A stretch of DNA of 64,000 nucleotides from Aquimarina agarivorans (GCF_000218485.1 NZ_AFPB01000168.1:1-64000), one strand, 5' to 3'; shown: positions 1-9,364, counted from the first letter of the stretch. Numbers and translations are program-made. Notes: generated from the letters alone by a model not told the origin.

Positions 1-155
1 TTATTCTTTAAAACAACATTTATTATTTTAATTTTCATTTAGTATAAAATATATTCAATGATTAATTTTGAGGTGTTTCCTTTGATACTGAGCATGGTTT
101 CAAATAAAGTCAATGATAAAATCAGTAACTTGTTTCCATAATTTAAAAATGACTA

Positions 156-398
156 ATGAAGGATTTTACACCTATCGCTAAATTTACTTATGAACATGAA
201 TATTCAATTTTAAAACACCTACTTGAGCAGGCATCAATTGAATATTTTTTTAAAAATGAAACTATGGTAGGCATGGTACCCTTTTATTCCAATGCTTTAG
301 GAGGAATTATTTTATTAGTACATAAAAACGATAAAGAAGAAGCCTTACAAATTTTAAAAAACTTAAATGACAAACAAGCCAATTTGCGCATTGTATGA
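156..398 (+). CDS. DUF2007-type small protein
   Basis: An 80-residue soluble protein with no signal peptide or membrane segment. Its sequence resembles the DUF2007 family of small putative signal-transducing proteins: an N-terminal stretch on moving between two polypeptide strands and helices (KHLLEQASIEYFFKNE), a central glycine-rich turn (NALGGIILLV) and a C-terminal helix with EEALQILK. The size is normal for that family, whose biochemical role is unknown. The ATG at 156 is the first in frame after stops. It stands alone, followed by a gene-free kilobase. The family call comes from remembered sequence style, not from a search. Confidence 0.7.
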   Translation: MKDFTPIAKFTYEHEYSILKHLLEQASIEYFFKNETMVGMVPFYSNALGGIILLVHKNDKEEALQILKNLNDKQANLRIV

Positions 399-489
399 AA
401 GCTTTATTCTTTTGAAATTTAATTTATGAATGCTACTGCAATTACTACTCTATTTTAAATCATAGCAATGTCGCCTAAGCGACTTAGAT

Positions 490-693
490 ACTATTGACTA
501 AAAGTACTATAGTTTTGGTTATGACTAAAAGTCATTGCTTTTTAAACATCCGTTTTTTTGCAATTAGCTATTAGCAGTATTTTAAAGCCAACAGCTAATT
601 ACTAATTGCCAATAGCTCTTGTAATATTTTTAGAAGCTAAAAGCGAAATGCATTAAAAATGCATAGTCTTAACTTAACCTGAGACCAATAAAG
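490..693 (+). repeat. Dispersed structured repeat, left copy
   Basis: This ~200-bp segment recurs in inverted orientation at 48608-48826. The right half (about 601-693) matches nearly base for base; the left half matches with small indels. Both copies contain internal hairpins, such as ATGACT-aaa-AGTCAT at 521-535 and an imperfect ACTAT...ATAGT stem at 490-513. It carries no open frame. It lies in intergenic DNA at both sites, which fits a MITE-like or REP-like element or a conserved non-coding RNA; I cannot tell which. Confidence 0.75.
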
Positions 694-814
694 CATAAGC
701 GTAATTTTAGCTCAGAGTGAGTAGTATTAAAAACTAATTTCAATTTCTTCAATTAAAACTAAAAAACTTCCCTTTTTTTAGAATTAGCTATTTTAAGCTA
801 TCCAAAAAATTGAC

Positions 815-1254
815 TTATTCACATTATTAATAATATACTTTTTTTCTTTTTTAAAATTTAAAATAAAAATGATGTTTATTATAGGATGTTAATAACGGTA
901 TAACTTTTCTATTTTTTTGTTGTTTTAATTGTTTTCGCCTTTTTTTGATAGGCTATCAACAGCTTATACCCATGTTAATTTATTGTAAATAAAGGAAAAA
1001 TAAAGTATTATCAACAGCTGTTAATAACCTATATTCATAAGTTATTTTTTAAAAGTTTTATAAATTTTTACTGTGAAAAAACTTACAGTTACATTTCATA
1101 AATGGAAGATTTAAAATCAAACAAAAATTTGGTTTTTAGGTAACATGTACTGTATGGAATTTTTAATTTGATTCTCCAAAAATACTTTTTCAAGTTATTC
1201 ACAATTTAGTAACAATCGTTATAAACAGTATTTGGTGGTTATAAACAGCAATTT
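815..1254. other. Cluster of DnaA-box-like sites and short direct repeat (origin-like)
   Basis: Nine-mers close to the DnaA box consensus TTATNCACA occur at 815-823 (TTATTCACA), 887-895 (TGTTAATAA, reverse of TTATTAACA), 953-961 (CTATCAACA), 1008-1016 (TTATCAACA), 1019-1027 (TGTTAATAA) and 1195-1203 (TTATTCACA). The 1008-1027 pair forms an inverted repeat. A direct repeat of GTTATAAACAG plus following bases sits at about 1218-1234 and 1238-1254. A cluster like this in gene-free AT-rich DNA can mark a replication origin, but such 9-mers also arise by chance in AT-rich sequence and dnaA itself is not in the window. Treat as a hypothesis. Confidence 0.25.
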
Positions 1255-1528
1255 GTTTCTTTTTTTAAGAATACAGTTGTACGAATTACTTTATAGCTCT
1301 TTTGGCAAGAATGTTTTTGAGTTTGACGAAACATTACTATTCAATTTAAAACAAACTCAAATTGGTCTGTTATAATTTCATCTGTTTTATTTTACCTTTT
1401 AACTTTTCATAATTAAACATGAGTTAAATATTGAATTGTTAAATTTTGCATCAAAAAGTAGGGTAAAGGTTGATTATGGTGTTGTAGTAAATGTTAACCA
1501 AACTAAAAAATTTAAATTCAAGAATATT

Positions 1529-3022
1529 ATGCTAAAAAAAATTGTATTTAGTGCATTAATAAGCACTGGTTTAATTCAGGCTCAAAGTTGGGAACTGGTA
1601 AATAATGAAATTATTGGAGAAAAGACTTTTGATCAATCGGGTTTTGCTGTAAGTTTAAATGCTCAGGGTTCAATTATAGCTGTCGGTTCTCCATTAGCAG
1701 ATTTAACAGGTAATGATAATGTTGGCGAAGTTAATATTTATGAAAATAGCAGCGGAAATTGGTCTTTAATTGGAAATACTATTAAGGGAGAAGCTATTGA
1801 CGGAAGATTAGGAAGTGCTGTAAGTTTAAATGCTGATGGAACTATTTTAGCTATTGGTGCGCCTTTTAGTGATGATAGCGGTAAATTAGATAATGGTAAA
1901 GTACAAGTTTTTGAAAACAATAGTGGTATCTGGACTCAGTTAGGTAATACCATACAAGGAGAATTTGCCAAGTATTTTTTTGGATCATCTGTTAGTTTAA
2001 GTAATGATGGAAATATACTTGCCGTTGGCGCCCCTGGTGAAATTGATCCTATTAATGGGAATAACGATACCGCAGGTGAATTGCGAATATTCAGAAACGA
2101 AGGTGACATTTGGACCCAAATTGGAAGTACCCTTTCTGGTGCTGCTACAGGAAATCTTTTTGGTATTTCAGTAAGTTTAAATCAAGATGGATCTATTGTA
2201 GCTGTAGGTGAACCTAGAAACGGAGAAAATGCTTTTACTGGAGGAAAAGTAAGTATTTACAAAAATGAAAGTGATGCTTGGAATTTAATTGGCGATTCAT
2301 TTGAAACAAATAATTTTTCAGGTATAGGGTCTTCTATAAATTTGAATGATGCTGGTAACGTTATTGCTATTAGTGGTTTTACTAGCGAAACAAAAATTTA
2401 TAAAAATGATACTACCAATTGGACATTAGTAGGAAGTGCTATTCCAGCTCCAGGTAATGGTTTGTTAGGAAGTTCAGTAAGTTTAAATGCCGAAGGAACT
2501 ATTGTAGCCATTGGTGATCCTGGAAATCCTTCCAACGGCAATAACGATGCTGGTATAGTGCGTGTTTTTGAAAATATTGGCGATGTATGGATGCAAGTTG
2601 AAAATGATATCGAAGGAGTATCCGAGGATGACGAGTTAGGTAGATCTGTAAGCTTAAATGCAGCTGGTGATATTTTAGCTATAGGAACTCCAAATTTTGA
2701 TAATAATAGTACATTAAATATAGGGCAAGTAGCTATTTTTACTAACAACCAAGCTGTTTTGAGCATTAATGATGTCAAAGATATTTCTTCGGATTTAATT
2801 GTATATCCCAATCCAACTTCAGAATCAGTATTAATTAATACTAACGGTGTACAAATTAACGAAGTTGTTGTGCGTAATTTACAAGGTACTCCCCTATTAA
2901 AAGAAAATTCATTAGATACGGATAGTGTTTCATTACCAGTATCAAATTTAGCAAGTGGTACTTATTTGGTAAGTATTGTAACGGATAAAGGAGATATTAC
3001 TAAATTGTTTGTTAAAGAATAA
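1529..3022 (+). CDS. Secreted FG-GAP-like repeat protein with T9SS sorting domain
   Basis: About 497 residues. The chosen ATG at 1529 starts a clear signal peptide (MLKKIVFSALISTGLIQAQ); an in-frame TTG further upstream (1436) would place an implausible 31-residue extension before it. The body consists of about seven ~50-residue repeats with cores such as GSAVSLNADGTILAIGAP followed by VQVFEN, the pattern of a beta-propeller with FG-GAP-like or WD-like blades. The C-terminus (VYPNPTSESVLI ... LASGTYLVSI ... KLFVKE) is a type A T9SS sorting domain, so the protein should be exported across the outer membrane. No catalytic motif is visible; a binding or adhesion role is inference. A perfect-stem terminator follows at 3150-3180. 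Confidence 0.85.
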   Translation: MLKKIVFSALISTGLIQAQSWELVNNEIIGEKTFDQSGFAVSLNAQGSIIAVGSPLADLTGNDNVGEVNIYENSSGNWSLIGNTIKGEAIDGRLGSAVSLNADGTILAIGAPFSDDSGKLDNGKVQVFENNSGIWTQLGNTIQGEFAKYFFGSSVSLSNDGNILAVGAPGEIDPINGNNDTAGELRIFRNEGDIWTQIGSTLSGAATGNLFGISVSLNQDGSIVAVGEPRNGENAFTGGKVSIYKNESDAWNLIGDSFETNNFSGIGSSINLNDAGNVIAISGFTSETKIYKNDTTNWTLVGSAIPAPGNGLLGSSVSLNAEGTIVAIGDPGNPSNGNNDAGIVRVFENIGDVWMQVENDIEGVSEDDELGRSVSLNAAGDILAIGTPNFDNNSTLNIGQVAIFTNNQAVLSINDVKDISSDLIVYPNPTSESVLINTNGVQINEVVVRNLQGTPLLKENSLDTDSVSLPVSNLASGTYLVSIVTDKGDITKLFVKE

Positions 3023-3149
3023 TTTTACCTTTATATATTGGTTCTGATTTCAAAGTATTAAGTAAAAAAGAATCATCTGAAATAAGAAATATAATATTAT
3101 AAATAATACTAGGTTAGTCTTTTAAGTTTCAATCCCTTTTTTTTATACT

Positions 3150-3180
3150 AGAAAACTTGTAAATTTTTTACAAGTTTTCT
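3150..3180 (+). terminator. Intrinsic terminator after the T9SS propeller gene
   Basis: A perfect 14-bp inverted repeat, arms 3150-3163 and 3167-3180 (AGAAAACTTGTAAA and its complement), with a 3-nt loop. It lies 128 bases past the stop codon at 3022 and before the rpiB promoter, so it probably ends the upstream transcript. Confidence 0.65.
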
Positions 3181-3210
3181 GGTTTTAGTAGCTGTACACA
3201 AAGTTTTTCC

Positions 3211-3218
3211 TAACTTTG
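3211..3218 (+). promoter_or_regulatory. Bacteroidota -7 element upstream of rpiB
   Basis: TAACTTTG matches the Bacteroidota -7 consensus TAnnTTTG, 28 bases before the rpiB start at 3247. No clear TTTG box is seen at the expected -33 position, so the assignment rests on the -7 element and its location just after a terminator. Confidence 0.5.
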
Positions 3219-3246
3219 TTTTACAAGTTTTTAAACGTAATTACTT

Positions 3247-3675
3247 ATGAAAATAGCAATAGGAAACGATCACGCTGGTACTAGTTATAAAAAGGCTTTA
3301 ATTACTCATTTGGAAACCTTGGGCCATCAAGTAATTAATCATGGAACTGATGGTGATAGCAGTGTAGATTATCCTGATTTTGCTCATTTAGTTGCTAAAC
3401 AAGTAAATGATGCTGAGGTTGATTTAGGTATTTTGCTTTGCGGAAGTGGAAATGGTGTAATAATGACTGCCAATAAATATCCAAAAGTACGTGCAGGTTT
3501 ATGTTGGAACAAAGAAATTGCCGCTATTGTTCGTTTGCATAATAATGCCAATATTTTAGGCATTCCAGCACGTTTTACTGCCGAAAATCAGGTAATTGAA
3601 ATGGTGGATACTTTTTTAGCTACTGAATTTGAAGGAGGAAGACACAAAAGAAGAATTGATAAAATGATGTGCTAG
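3247..3675 (+). CDS. rpiB: Ribose-5-phosphate isomerase B
   Basis: Cytosolic isomerase converting ribose 5-phosphate and ribulose 5-phosphate in the non-oxidative pentose phosphate pathway. At 142 residues it has the normal length of the RpiB/LacAB family. It opens with the family signature MKIAIGNDHAG, has VDYPDFA in the phosphate-binding region, and carries the active-site LLCGSGNG with the catalytic cysteine, then HNNANILGIPAR. The ATG at 3247 follows a -7 promoter element at 3211. It is transcribed alone, facing the minus-strand dehydrogenase at 3728. Confidence 0.95.
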   Translation: MKIAIGNDHAGTSYKKALITHLETLGHQVINHGTDGDSSVDYPDFAHLVAKQVNDAEVDLGILLCGSGNGVIMTANKYPKVRAGLCWNKEIAAIVRLHNNANILGIPARFTAENQVIEMVDTFLATEFEGGRHKRRIDKMMC

Positions 3676-3727
3676 CAATTTCTACATGTTAATTTGTCGT
3701 TAGTAACTATGGCTAATTGAAATTTTA

Positions 3728-4453
3728 TTACCAGGGTAAAATTTCTCCAGTAAGGGAAATAAATGTACCCGTATCTTTAATAGTCAATGTATTAATAGTA
3801 GATGTCATTTGTTCAATGGCTTCATCAATAGTTGAGGTAGCATCAGGCCCTCCCATATCCGTTTGTACCCAACCTGGATTAATAGCAGTTACAATGATAC
3901 CTCGGGTATATAATTTACTAGCCAATTTTTTAGTAAGTATATTTAATGCTGCTTTACTTGCTGCATAGGCATCGTAAGGACCTTCAGGATTAATATTTAG
4001 TGCTACAGAGCCCAAACCTGATGATAACTGAATCAATTTAGCATTTTGGTTTAAATAAGGATTAATAGCCTGTATTAAAAGCGCTGGTCCAATAGTATTT
4101 ACTTTAAAATTAGTTTCAAAGGTAGCCAAAGTCCAATTTCCAAAGTTTTCTTCAATAGAAACTCCCGCATTATTAATAACCAAATCAAACCTGACTTTAT
4201 TTTCTTTTATTTTATGAGCAAAATCAATTATTGATTGTTCGTTGGTAAGCTCTAAATTTTCAATGTACAATTGATTTGGAAAATCTTTTTTTAGCTTATC
4301 AAAAATTAAAGTATCATCATTTCTGCAAGTAGCAATAACGGTTTCCCCTTGGGTTAAATAATGCATTAAAAAACCAAATCCCAAACCACGATTAGCTCCT
4401 GTTATAAGAACCTTTTGTGATTTGGGATTTCGATTAGATATTTTCATTGACAT
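3728..4453 (-). CDS. Short-chain dehydrogenase/reductase
   Basis: A 241-residue classical SDR with a Rossmann fold. The cofactor motif is VLITGANRGLGFGF (TGxxxGxG) near residue 17, NNAG follows near residue 93 and the catalytic YAASK (Tyr and Lys) near residue 163; a serine pair (LSSGLGS) sits ahead of it. It should reduce or oxidise a small carbonyl or alcohol with NAD(P)H. The C-terminal TDMGGPDAT resembles C-factor-like SDRs, but the substrate cannot be read from sequence. It ends 53 bases from the stop of convergent rpiB. A second in-frame ATG two codons in is an equally plausible start. Confidence 0.9.
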   Translation of the reverse strand: MSMKISNRNPKSQKVLITGANRGLGFGFLMHYLTQGETVIATCRNDDTLIFDKLKKDFPNQLYIENLELTNEQSIIDFAHKIKENKVRFDLVINNAGVSIEENFGNWTLATFETNFKVNTIGPALLIQAINPYLNQNAKLIQLSSGLGSVALNINPEGPYDAYAASKAALNILTKKLASKLYTRGIIVTAINPGWVQTDMGGPDATSTIDEAIEQMTSTINTLTIKDTGTFISLTGEILPW

Positions 4454-4525
4454 AATTTAATACTTTATGTTATGAAAATACTATTATAAGTTTAAAATAA
4501 CGAATAATAAAGCACTCAATGAGTA

Positions 4526-6106
4526 TTACTCTTTAATTAATTTTTGTTGTATTTCTTCAATTGACATATTTTTTGTTTCTATTAAATAGAAATAAAGGAT
4601 AATAAAACCTATCAATACCATAATTGCATAACTAGCAAAAACGGTGGTGGCTCCCATATTTTCTAACTGCCAAGGAAAAAAGAATTGTACCAATAAGCTG
4701 GAAATACTGGTAACAAAAGCAAATGTAGGAATGGCAATACCACGTAATGAAATTGGGAATATTTCCGAAAATAATACCCACATTACAGGTCCTATTGAAA
4801 AGTGGAATGCAGCAATAAAACTCAAAATACCAAATAAAATTAAACCAGCGCTTATAACCCCCGCTTTTTGAATAAGTGCACTTGAGTAATCACGTGTATC
4901 TTTTTCACCAATAGTTTTTACTAGGGCAGCTTTAAATGCCGTATCACTATCAAATTCTACACCGACTAAACTTTGTAATTTTGAGGTATCAATAAGATTT
5001 TCTTGTTTTATTTCGGTAATATGTTCAGGAGTTAGTGTGTAACGAGCTTGGCTAAATCCGTATGCGCAAATAAAAAGACTTAAAGCAGTCCATGCCAACC
5101 CCCATATAGTAATAGGTCTACGTCCAATTTTATCAATCAATAATAAGCCTAAAACGGTAAAAAAGATACCAACTAATCCAGTATAAATTGACTGCATAAA
5201 CGCAGTATCAGTTCCTCCTCCTAGTTGCTCAAAAACTGTAGGGGCATAAAATAAAATAGCATTAATTCCTGATACTTGTTGGGCTATAGCTATAGTTGCA
5301 CCAATAATTACAATTTTACTGTAGCGCGAAGAAAACATTTCTTTCAATTGTGAGCCAATAGATTGTTTATCTTCACTGGATATTGAAGAGGCAATACTCT
5401 CTTTCATTTCTTCAATTTGAGCAGGAATTTCAGCTTTGTCATAAATTTTTTCTAAAACTACTGCGGCTTCAGTATTTCTACCTTTATACACTAACCACGA
5501 TGGACTTTCCGGAATGAAAAATAATAAAATCAACCACAATAAAGCAGGCAAAATTTCCGAACCTAACATAAATCGCCACGTATTCACATCAAGTCCTATA
5601 CTTTGAACCCAGCCAGCACCAGAGCCTGCTAGTTGTAAAATAAGGTAGTTTACAAAATAGGCCGTTGATAAACCAACCACTATGTTAATTTGATTCATGG
5701 AAACTAGTTTTCCTCTCCATTCAGGTGGTGCAATTTCACCTATATACATGGAGGCTAAGGATAGCGAACTAAAAGCTAATCCTCCTAAAAAACGAGCAGC
5801 AACTAATCCATAAAAATTTGTAGCTAGTGCAGAGAGAACGGCTGACATTAAATAGATAGCAGCAATACCGATCAGTACTTTTTTACGACCAAATTTATTA
5901 CTAAAAATACCAGCTAATGGTAGCGCAAATAGTACACCAAAACCTGGAGCAGACACCGCTGTTCCAATTTGCAAGGCTGTTAAATTAAATTCCTGAGTTA
6001 TAAATTTGGTAGTTCCTGAAATAACAGCAGCATCTAACCCAAAAACAAAACCACCTAGCGCAACAATGGTAGCATAGGTAAATGCATTTCTCTTGTACGA
6101 ATTCAT
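4526..6106 (-). CDS. MFS sugar:proton symporter (sugar porter family)
   Basis: A 526-residue, 12-helix inner-membrane transporter of the major facilitator superfamily. Family marks include the first-helix GLDAAVISGT, GRKKVLIG after TM2, PESPSWLVYKG before the central loop, QQVSGINAILFYAPTVF in TM7 and DKIGRRP after TM8. It most likely imports a hexose or pentose with protons. An extra segment of about 60 residues lies between TM9 and TM10 (from ARYTLTPEH to YSSALIQ), on the periplasmic side. It lies upstream of and codirectional with the SDR at 3728, 72 bases apart, so the two may be cotranscribed. The substrate is not determined. Confidence 0.92.
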   Translation of the reverse strand: MNSYKRNAFTYATIVALGGFVFGLDAAVISGTTKFITQEFNLTALQIGTAVSAPGFGVLFALPLAGIFSNKFGRKKVLIGIAAIYLMSAVLSALATNFYGLVAARFLGGLAFSSLSLASMYIGEIAPPEWRGKLVSMNQINIVVGLSTAYFVNYLILQLAGSGAGWVQSIGLDVNTWRFMLGSEILPALLWLILLFFIPESPSWLVYKGRNTEAAVVLEKIYDKAEIPAQIEEMKESIASSISSEDKQSIGSQLKEMFSSRYSKIVIIGATIAIAQQVSGINAILFYAPTVFEQLGGGTDTAFMQSIYTGLVGIFFTVLGLLLIDKIGRRPITIWGLAWTALSLFICAYGFSQARYTLTPEHITEIKQENLIDTSKLQSLVGVEFDSDTAFKAALVKTIGEKDTRDYSSALIQKAGVISAGLILFGILSFIAAFHFSIGPVMWVLFSEIFPISLRGIAIPTFAFVTSISSLLVQFFFPWQLENMGATTVFASYAIMVLIGFIILYFYLIETKNMSIEEIQQKLIKE

Positions 6107-6544
6107 AAAATTGTGATAATTAAATAAAAAAAGTTTATATGTTTAGCTTTTTAATCTTTTAATGAGAAAGTATTTTTGTGATATCTTCCTGATTTAGTAA
6201 TATTTTAAAAATTGTGCTAAAAAAGGCAAACATACCAAAAAAAAAGCGGGTAAACTATTGGCTACAACGTTTTTTAATACACTTCCTTAAAAAGTATGAA
6301 ATTTTAATTTTATTAAGATTTTTATAAAATAGACACTATTGAAGAAAGAAAAATCATACATTTTTATAGATTGCTAATTTTTTTAGTATTGATTTTGAGA
6401 TAGTTATTTTTTGATTTTCTAAAAAAGTATGATAATGGGGATAAGCTCATACAAAAAAAAATAGGAGTAATTTAATTGTACTATTATGCTTCATAAGTAG
6501 GACAAATACTAATGTTTCTTAATTTTGTGTAAAAAAATTATACT
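6107..6544. other. Intergenic region between divergent transporter and metalloprotease genes
   Basis: A 438-base AT-rich gap with no open frame of note. It must hold the promoters for the minus-strand transporter and the plus-strand protease. The only element I can point to is TAATTTTG at 6520-6527, a fair match to the TAnnTTTG -7 box, 17 bases before the protease start at 6545. Confidence 0.5.
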
Positions 6545-9316
6545 ATGAAAAGGAGAGGTTATACAAATTTCTGCCTTGGTTTTGTTATGCTGTCAAGTTA
6601 TTTAACAGCAATTGGTCAAACTGAGCAAAAAAAAGGAGATCATTTATGTGGATCAGCCACAATCAATTCGAATTCGTTCAGGAGTATTCAATCAAGCGCC
6701 AAAAACTTACTGAGTACTTTAACTTATGATGAATTAGAAATAGATGCAACACAAACAAACAATACGCTTATAACTGCTGAAAAAATTTCAAATTTTAAAT
6801 CGCCCGGTAGTTTAGCAAATAAATTTACTATAAGCGGAGCATTTACACCTGCTCAAAGTACCATTATTGCGTTACCTGATGTAGTGGATTTTTCAGAAAA
6901 TGGTAGCAGTTCAAATGATGATTTAGGATCTGAAACTGAAATTATGCTAGCAGCTGTAAACACTCAATCTACTTTTACAGGATTTATTGGAGATGGTGAT
7001 AAGGATATTGATACGGGCAATTCTATTATTGGCGATGTAGATAATTACAGGGTAATGTTACCAGCCAATACAACATTAAGTATTGTTGTTTCGGCAACGG
7101 ATACTGATAACCTTATTAATCCAGGAATTAGCATAATTCAGGGAGTAAGAACAATTGCTACAATTACTACTGAAACTGAAAATTCTGTTGAGTATACATT
7201 TGAAGCAATTGATGAAGCAACTGAGCTTGTATTTCAAATAGCTGATTTTGCTACTTTTTCAGGTAGAGGTAACCGACGCTTTATAAATCGAGTAAAAAGA
7301 AATCGTAGTGTGGGTAATGAAGGACCATATTCCATACAAATTACCTTATCCGAGCCTGAGCAAGCCGATATTGACTACTACGCAATAGATTTAATAAAAG
7401 GTGATGTAGTTGGGTTAAGTACCACTACAAATACTGTGGAAAAGTTGCAATTTTTTACTCCCGATAATCAAATAGGAACTTCGTCCTTTGGCAACAATGC
7501 AACCTTAAGAGGTTTTGAATTAAGTCCTTTGCAATCAGGAAATATCAGTTTATCCTACTTAGCGCCTGAATCTGGAACCTATTTTATCAGTGCCGAAGGA
7601 ACAACCGAAAACTATGAAACGGAAGTTATAGTAACCAGACCAAGTTTTGAGATTAACAAAGGTCAAAAGCAAATAATTTATATTGATTTTACGGGGGAGT
7701 CAATTTCCAAAGGAAGTATCCAAGGTTTTCCAACGCCTACAGGAGATCCAGTTTTTGATGCTAATTTTAGAGAACCACTAGAGCGTTTGAGGGATTTATC
7801 TGCTTTTGAAACATTTATTGAAAATTGGGGTTTAGAAAATACTGAAGAAAATAAATTGACACTTACAACCAAAATTGTAAATGTAATTAAGGAAAATTTT
7901 GAAACTGATTTTAGAGCCAATAACATCAACCCTAATTTTGAGGTGCTTTTTGTAAGTGATTATGGGATAAAAAGTTTAGGGGAACGCATACCTGAAATGC
8001 TTGAAAATGAAAATGTAAAATATAGTAGAATCATCATAGGTGGAACAACAACTGAATTTAATAATATTGGTTTTGAGGGCGAAGCTTCATCAGTAGATCC
8101 AGGAAATTTTATATTAGATGATGTTGCAGTGATTCACTTAGGATTATTAAGTGATACAAACCCTAACGAAAGCAATAGTTTAAATAATATAGCTTTAGCC
8201 CCTGGAGCCTCTAAAGAAGATTTAATTGCTATTGGAGTTGGTAATTTTGCAAGTCATGAAATTGGTCATTTTTTAGGGTGTTTTCATACCGTTTCTTCAA
8301 ACAACGTATTTTCGTTAATGGATTTTGGCTTTAATGTACCTACCATGGTAGGCCTTGGTCGTAGTAGAACTGCTGAATTTGGTGACCAGAACACGCAGGA
8401 TATTGATTTTATAAACGACATCTACGATCCTTCATTTAGAGCCGCCACTGCCGAGGCAAATGTTGCAGGTTTAAATTTAATTGACACTACTATTGCATAC
8501 AGTCTTGGATTTATTCCTTTGCCTAATGGCGAATCAATCAATCAAGTTGTTGAAGATGAATTAGTGGCGCTGGAGAAAGAAACATTGGCAGCGATAGAAA
8601 GTATACTAACACCAAGCACTCCAGTAGACACCCCTTTAGTTTCATTAAAAATTGAAGCTGAAGATTTTGCATTGACTGGTGGTGATTTTGATGATGCTCC
8701 TTTTGGAGGTTCAGGTACGGGCGTAAACAGGACTGCTAAAAATATAAACTTTGTAAATGCTGGAGACTGGGCTAGTTATATTGTAAATGTAACTGAAGCC
8801 GGAAGTTACAAAATTGAATATTCTATTACTACCCCATCGGATAACGCTGAAATTCAATTAGAATTAGATGGAGCAATAGTTGCTACAGATGCAGTAATAA
8901 ACAATGGAAGTTGGGACAATTTTACACCTTTAACCTCAACTACAACGTTAAATTTAACAACAGGTTTAAAAAACTTAAGGGTAAATGCTACAAGTACTAA
9001 TATATGGCAATGGAACTTGGATAAAATTAGTTTAATAAAAATTGAAACAACTGGAGCAAAGTTAATTGAAAACACCAATAAGCTGTCTGTAGTAATTTCA
9101 CCAAATCCAGCAGTAAATTACATTTCAGTGTATGGGATTCACCCTAATGAAACAATGGAATACAAAATTTATGATTTTAATGGATCAGTGATTAGTAAAG
9201 GGAATGTAACTGCTACTGATGAGGTTTTTGTAGAAAATTTATCAGCAGGAATGTATTTTATTCAGTTAACTGACAATTCAAATACCACTTACACCAAAAA
9301 GTTTTTTAAAGAATAA
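6545..9316 (+). CDS. Secreted metzincin-type metalloprotease with CBM6-like domain and T9SS tail
   Basis: A 923-residue multidomain secreted protein. Order: signal peptide ending at AIGQ (residue ~25); two regions resembling pre-peptidase C-terminal (PPC) beta domains (about 145-235 and 265-365); a metalloprotease domain with the zinc motif H571-E572-x2-H575-x2-G-x2-H581 (HEIGHFLGCFH) and a Met-turn (SLMDF, M592); a carbohydrate-binding-like domain of CBM6 type (about 702-835, starting IEAEDFALTGG and containing NAGDWASYIV); and a T9SS sorting domain (SPNPAVNYISVYG to KKFFKE). It should cleave proteins outside the cell while holding on to a polysaccharide. The zinc motif is read directly; CBM6 and PPC calls are by pattern. 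A terminator follows at 9365. Confidence 0.85.
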   Translation: MKRRGYTNFCLGFVMLSSYLTAIGQTEQKKGDHLCGSATINSNSFRSIQSSAKNLLSTLTYDELEIDATQTNNTLITAEKISNFKSPGSLANKFTISGAFTPAQSTIIALPDVVDFSENGSSSNDDLGSETEIMLAAVNTQSTFTGFIGDGDKDIDTGNSIIGDVDNYRVMLPANTTLSIVVSATDTDNLINPGISIIQGVRTIATITTETENSVEYTFEAIDEATELVFQIADFATFSGRGNRRFINRVKRNRSVGNEGPYSIQITLSEPEQADIDYYAIDLIKGDVVGLSTTTNTVEKLQFFTPDNQIGTSSFGNNATLRGFELSPLQSGNISLSYLAPESGTYFISAEGTTENYETEVIVTRPSFEINKGQKQIIYIDFTGESISKGSIQGFPTPTGDPVFDANFREPLERLRDLSAFETFIENWGLENTEENKLTLTTKIVNVIKENFETDFRANNINPNFEVLFVSDYGIKSLGERIPEMLENENVKYSRIIIGGTTTEFNNIGFEGEASSVDPGNFILDDVAVIHLGLLSDTNPNESNSLNNIALAPGASKEDLIAIGVGNFASHEIGHFLGCFHTVSSNNVFSLMDFGFNVPTMVGLGRSRTAEFGDQNTQDIDFINDIYDPSFRAATAEANVAGLNLIDTTIAYSLGFIPLPNGESINQVVEDELVALEKETLAAIESILTPSTPVDTPLVSLKIEAEDFALTGGDFDDAPFGGSGTGVNRTAKNINFVNAGDWASYIVNVTEAGSYKIEYSITTPSDNAEIQLELDGAIVATDAVINNGSWDNFTPLTSTTTLNLTTGLKNLRVNATSTNIWQWNLDKISLIKIETTGAKLIENTNKLSVVISPNPAVNYISVYGIHPNETMEYKIYDFNGSVISKGNVTATDEVFVENLSAGMYFIQLTDNSNTTYTKKFFKE

Positions 9317-9364
9317 TTTTAGGAAAAGTGTAAAAGAGGTTAAAATAGCAGTAATGCTAAAATC

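Larger units (their letters stand above)
399..1435. other. 1-kb gene-free AT-rich region
   Basis: No convincing coding frame is seen on either strand. The stretch is extremely AT-rich and holds, in order: a short hairpin GTCGC-ctaa-GCGAC at 470-483, one copy of a dispersed structured repeat at 490-693, and then a set of DnaA-box-like 9-mers and a short direct repeat between 815 and 1254. These parts are listed separately. The following gene (start 1529) has only weak alternative starts upstream of its signal peptide, so its promoter should lie at the right edge of this region. Confidence 0.7.

Noticed and set aside
1-155. Possible 3' end of a minus-strand gene at the window start (codons reading FKE-stop)
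   Set aside because: An in-frame stop appears nine codons upstream, so no gene tail is supported.
2398-2811. A 137-codon minus-strand frame inside the T9SS propeller gene
   Set aside because: It mirrors the repeats of the real gene in antisense.
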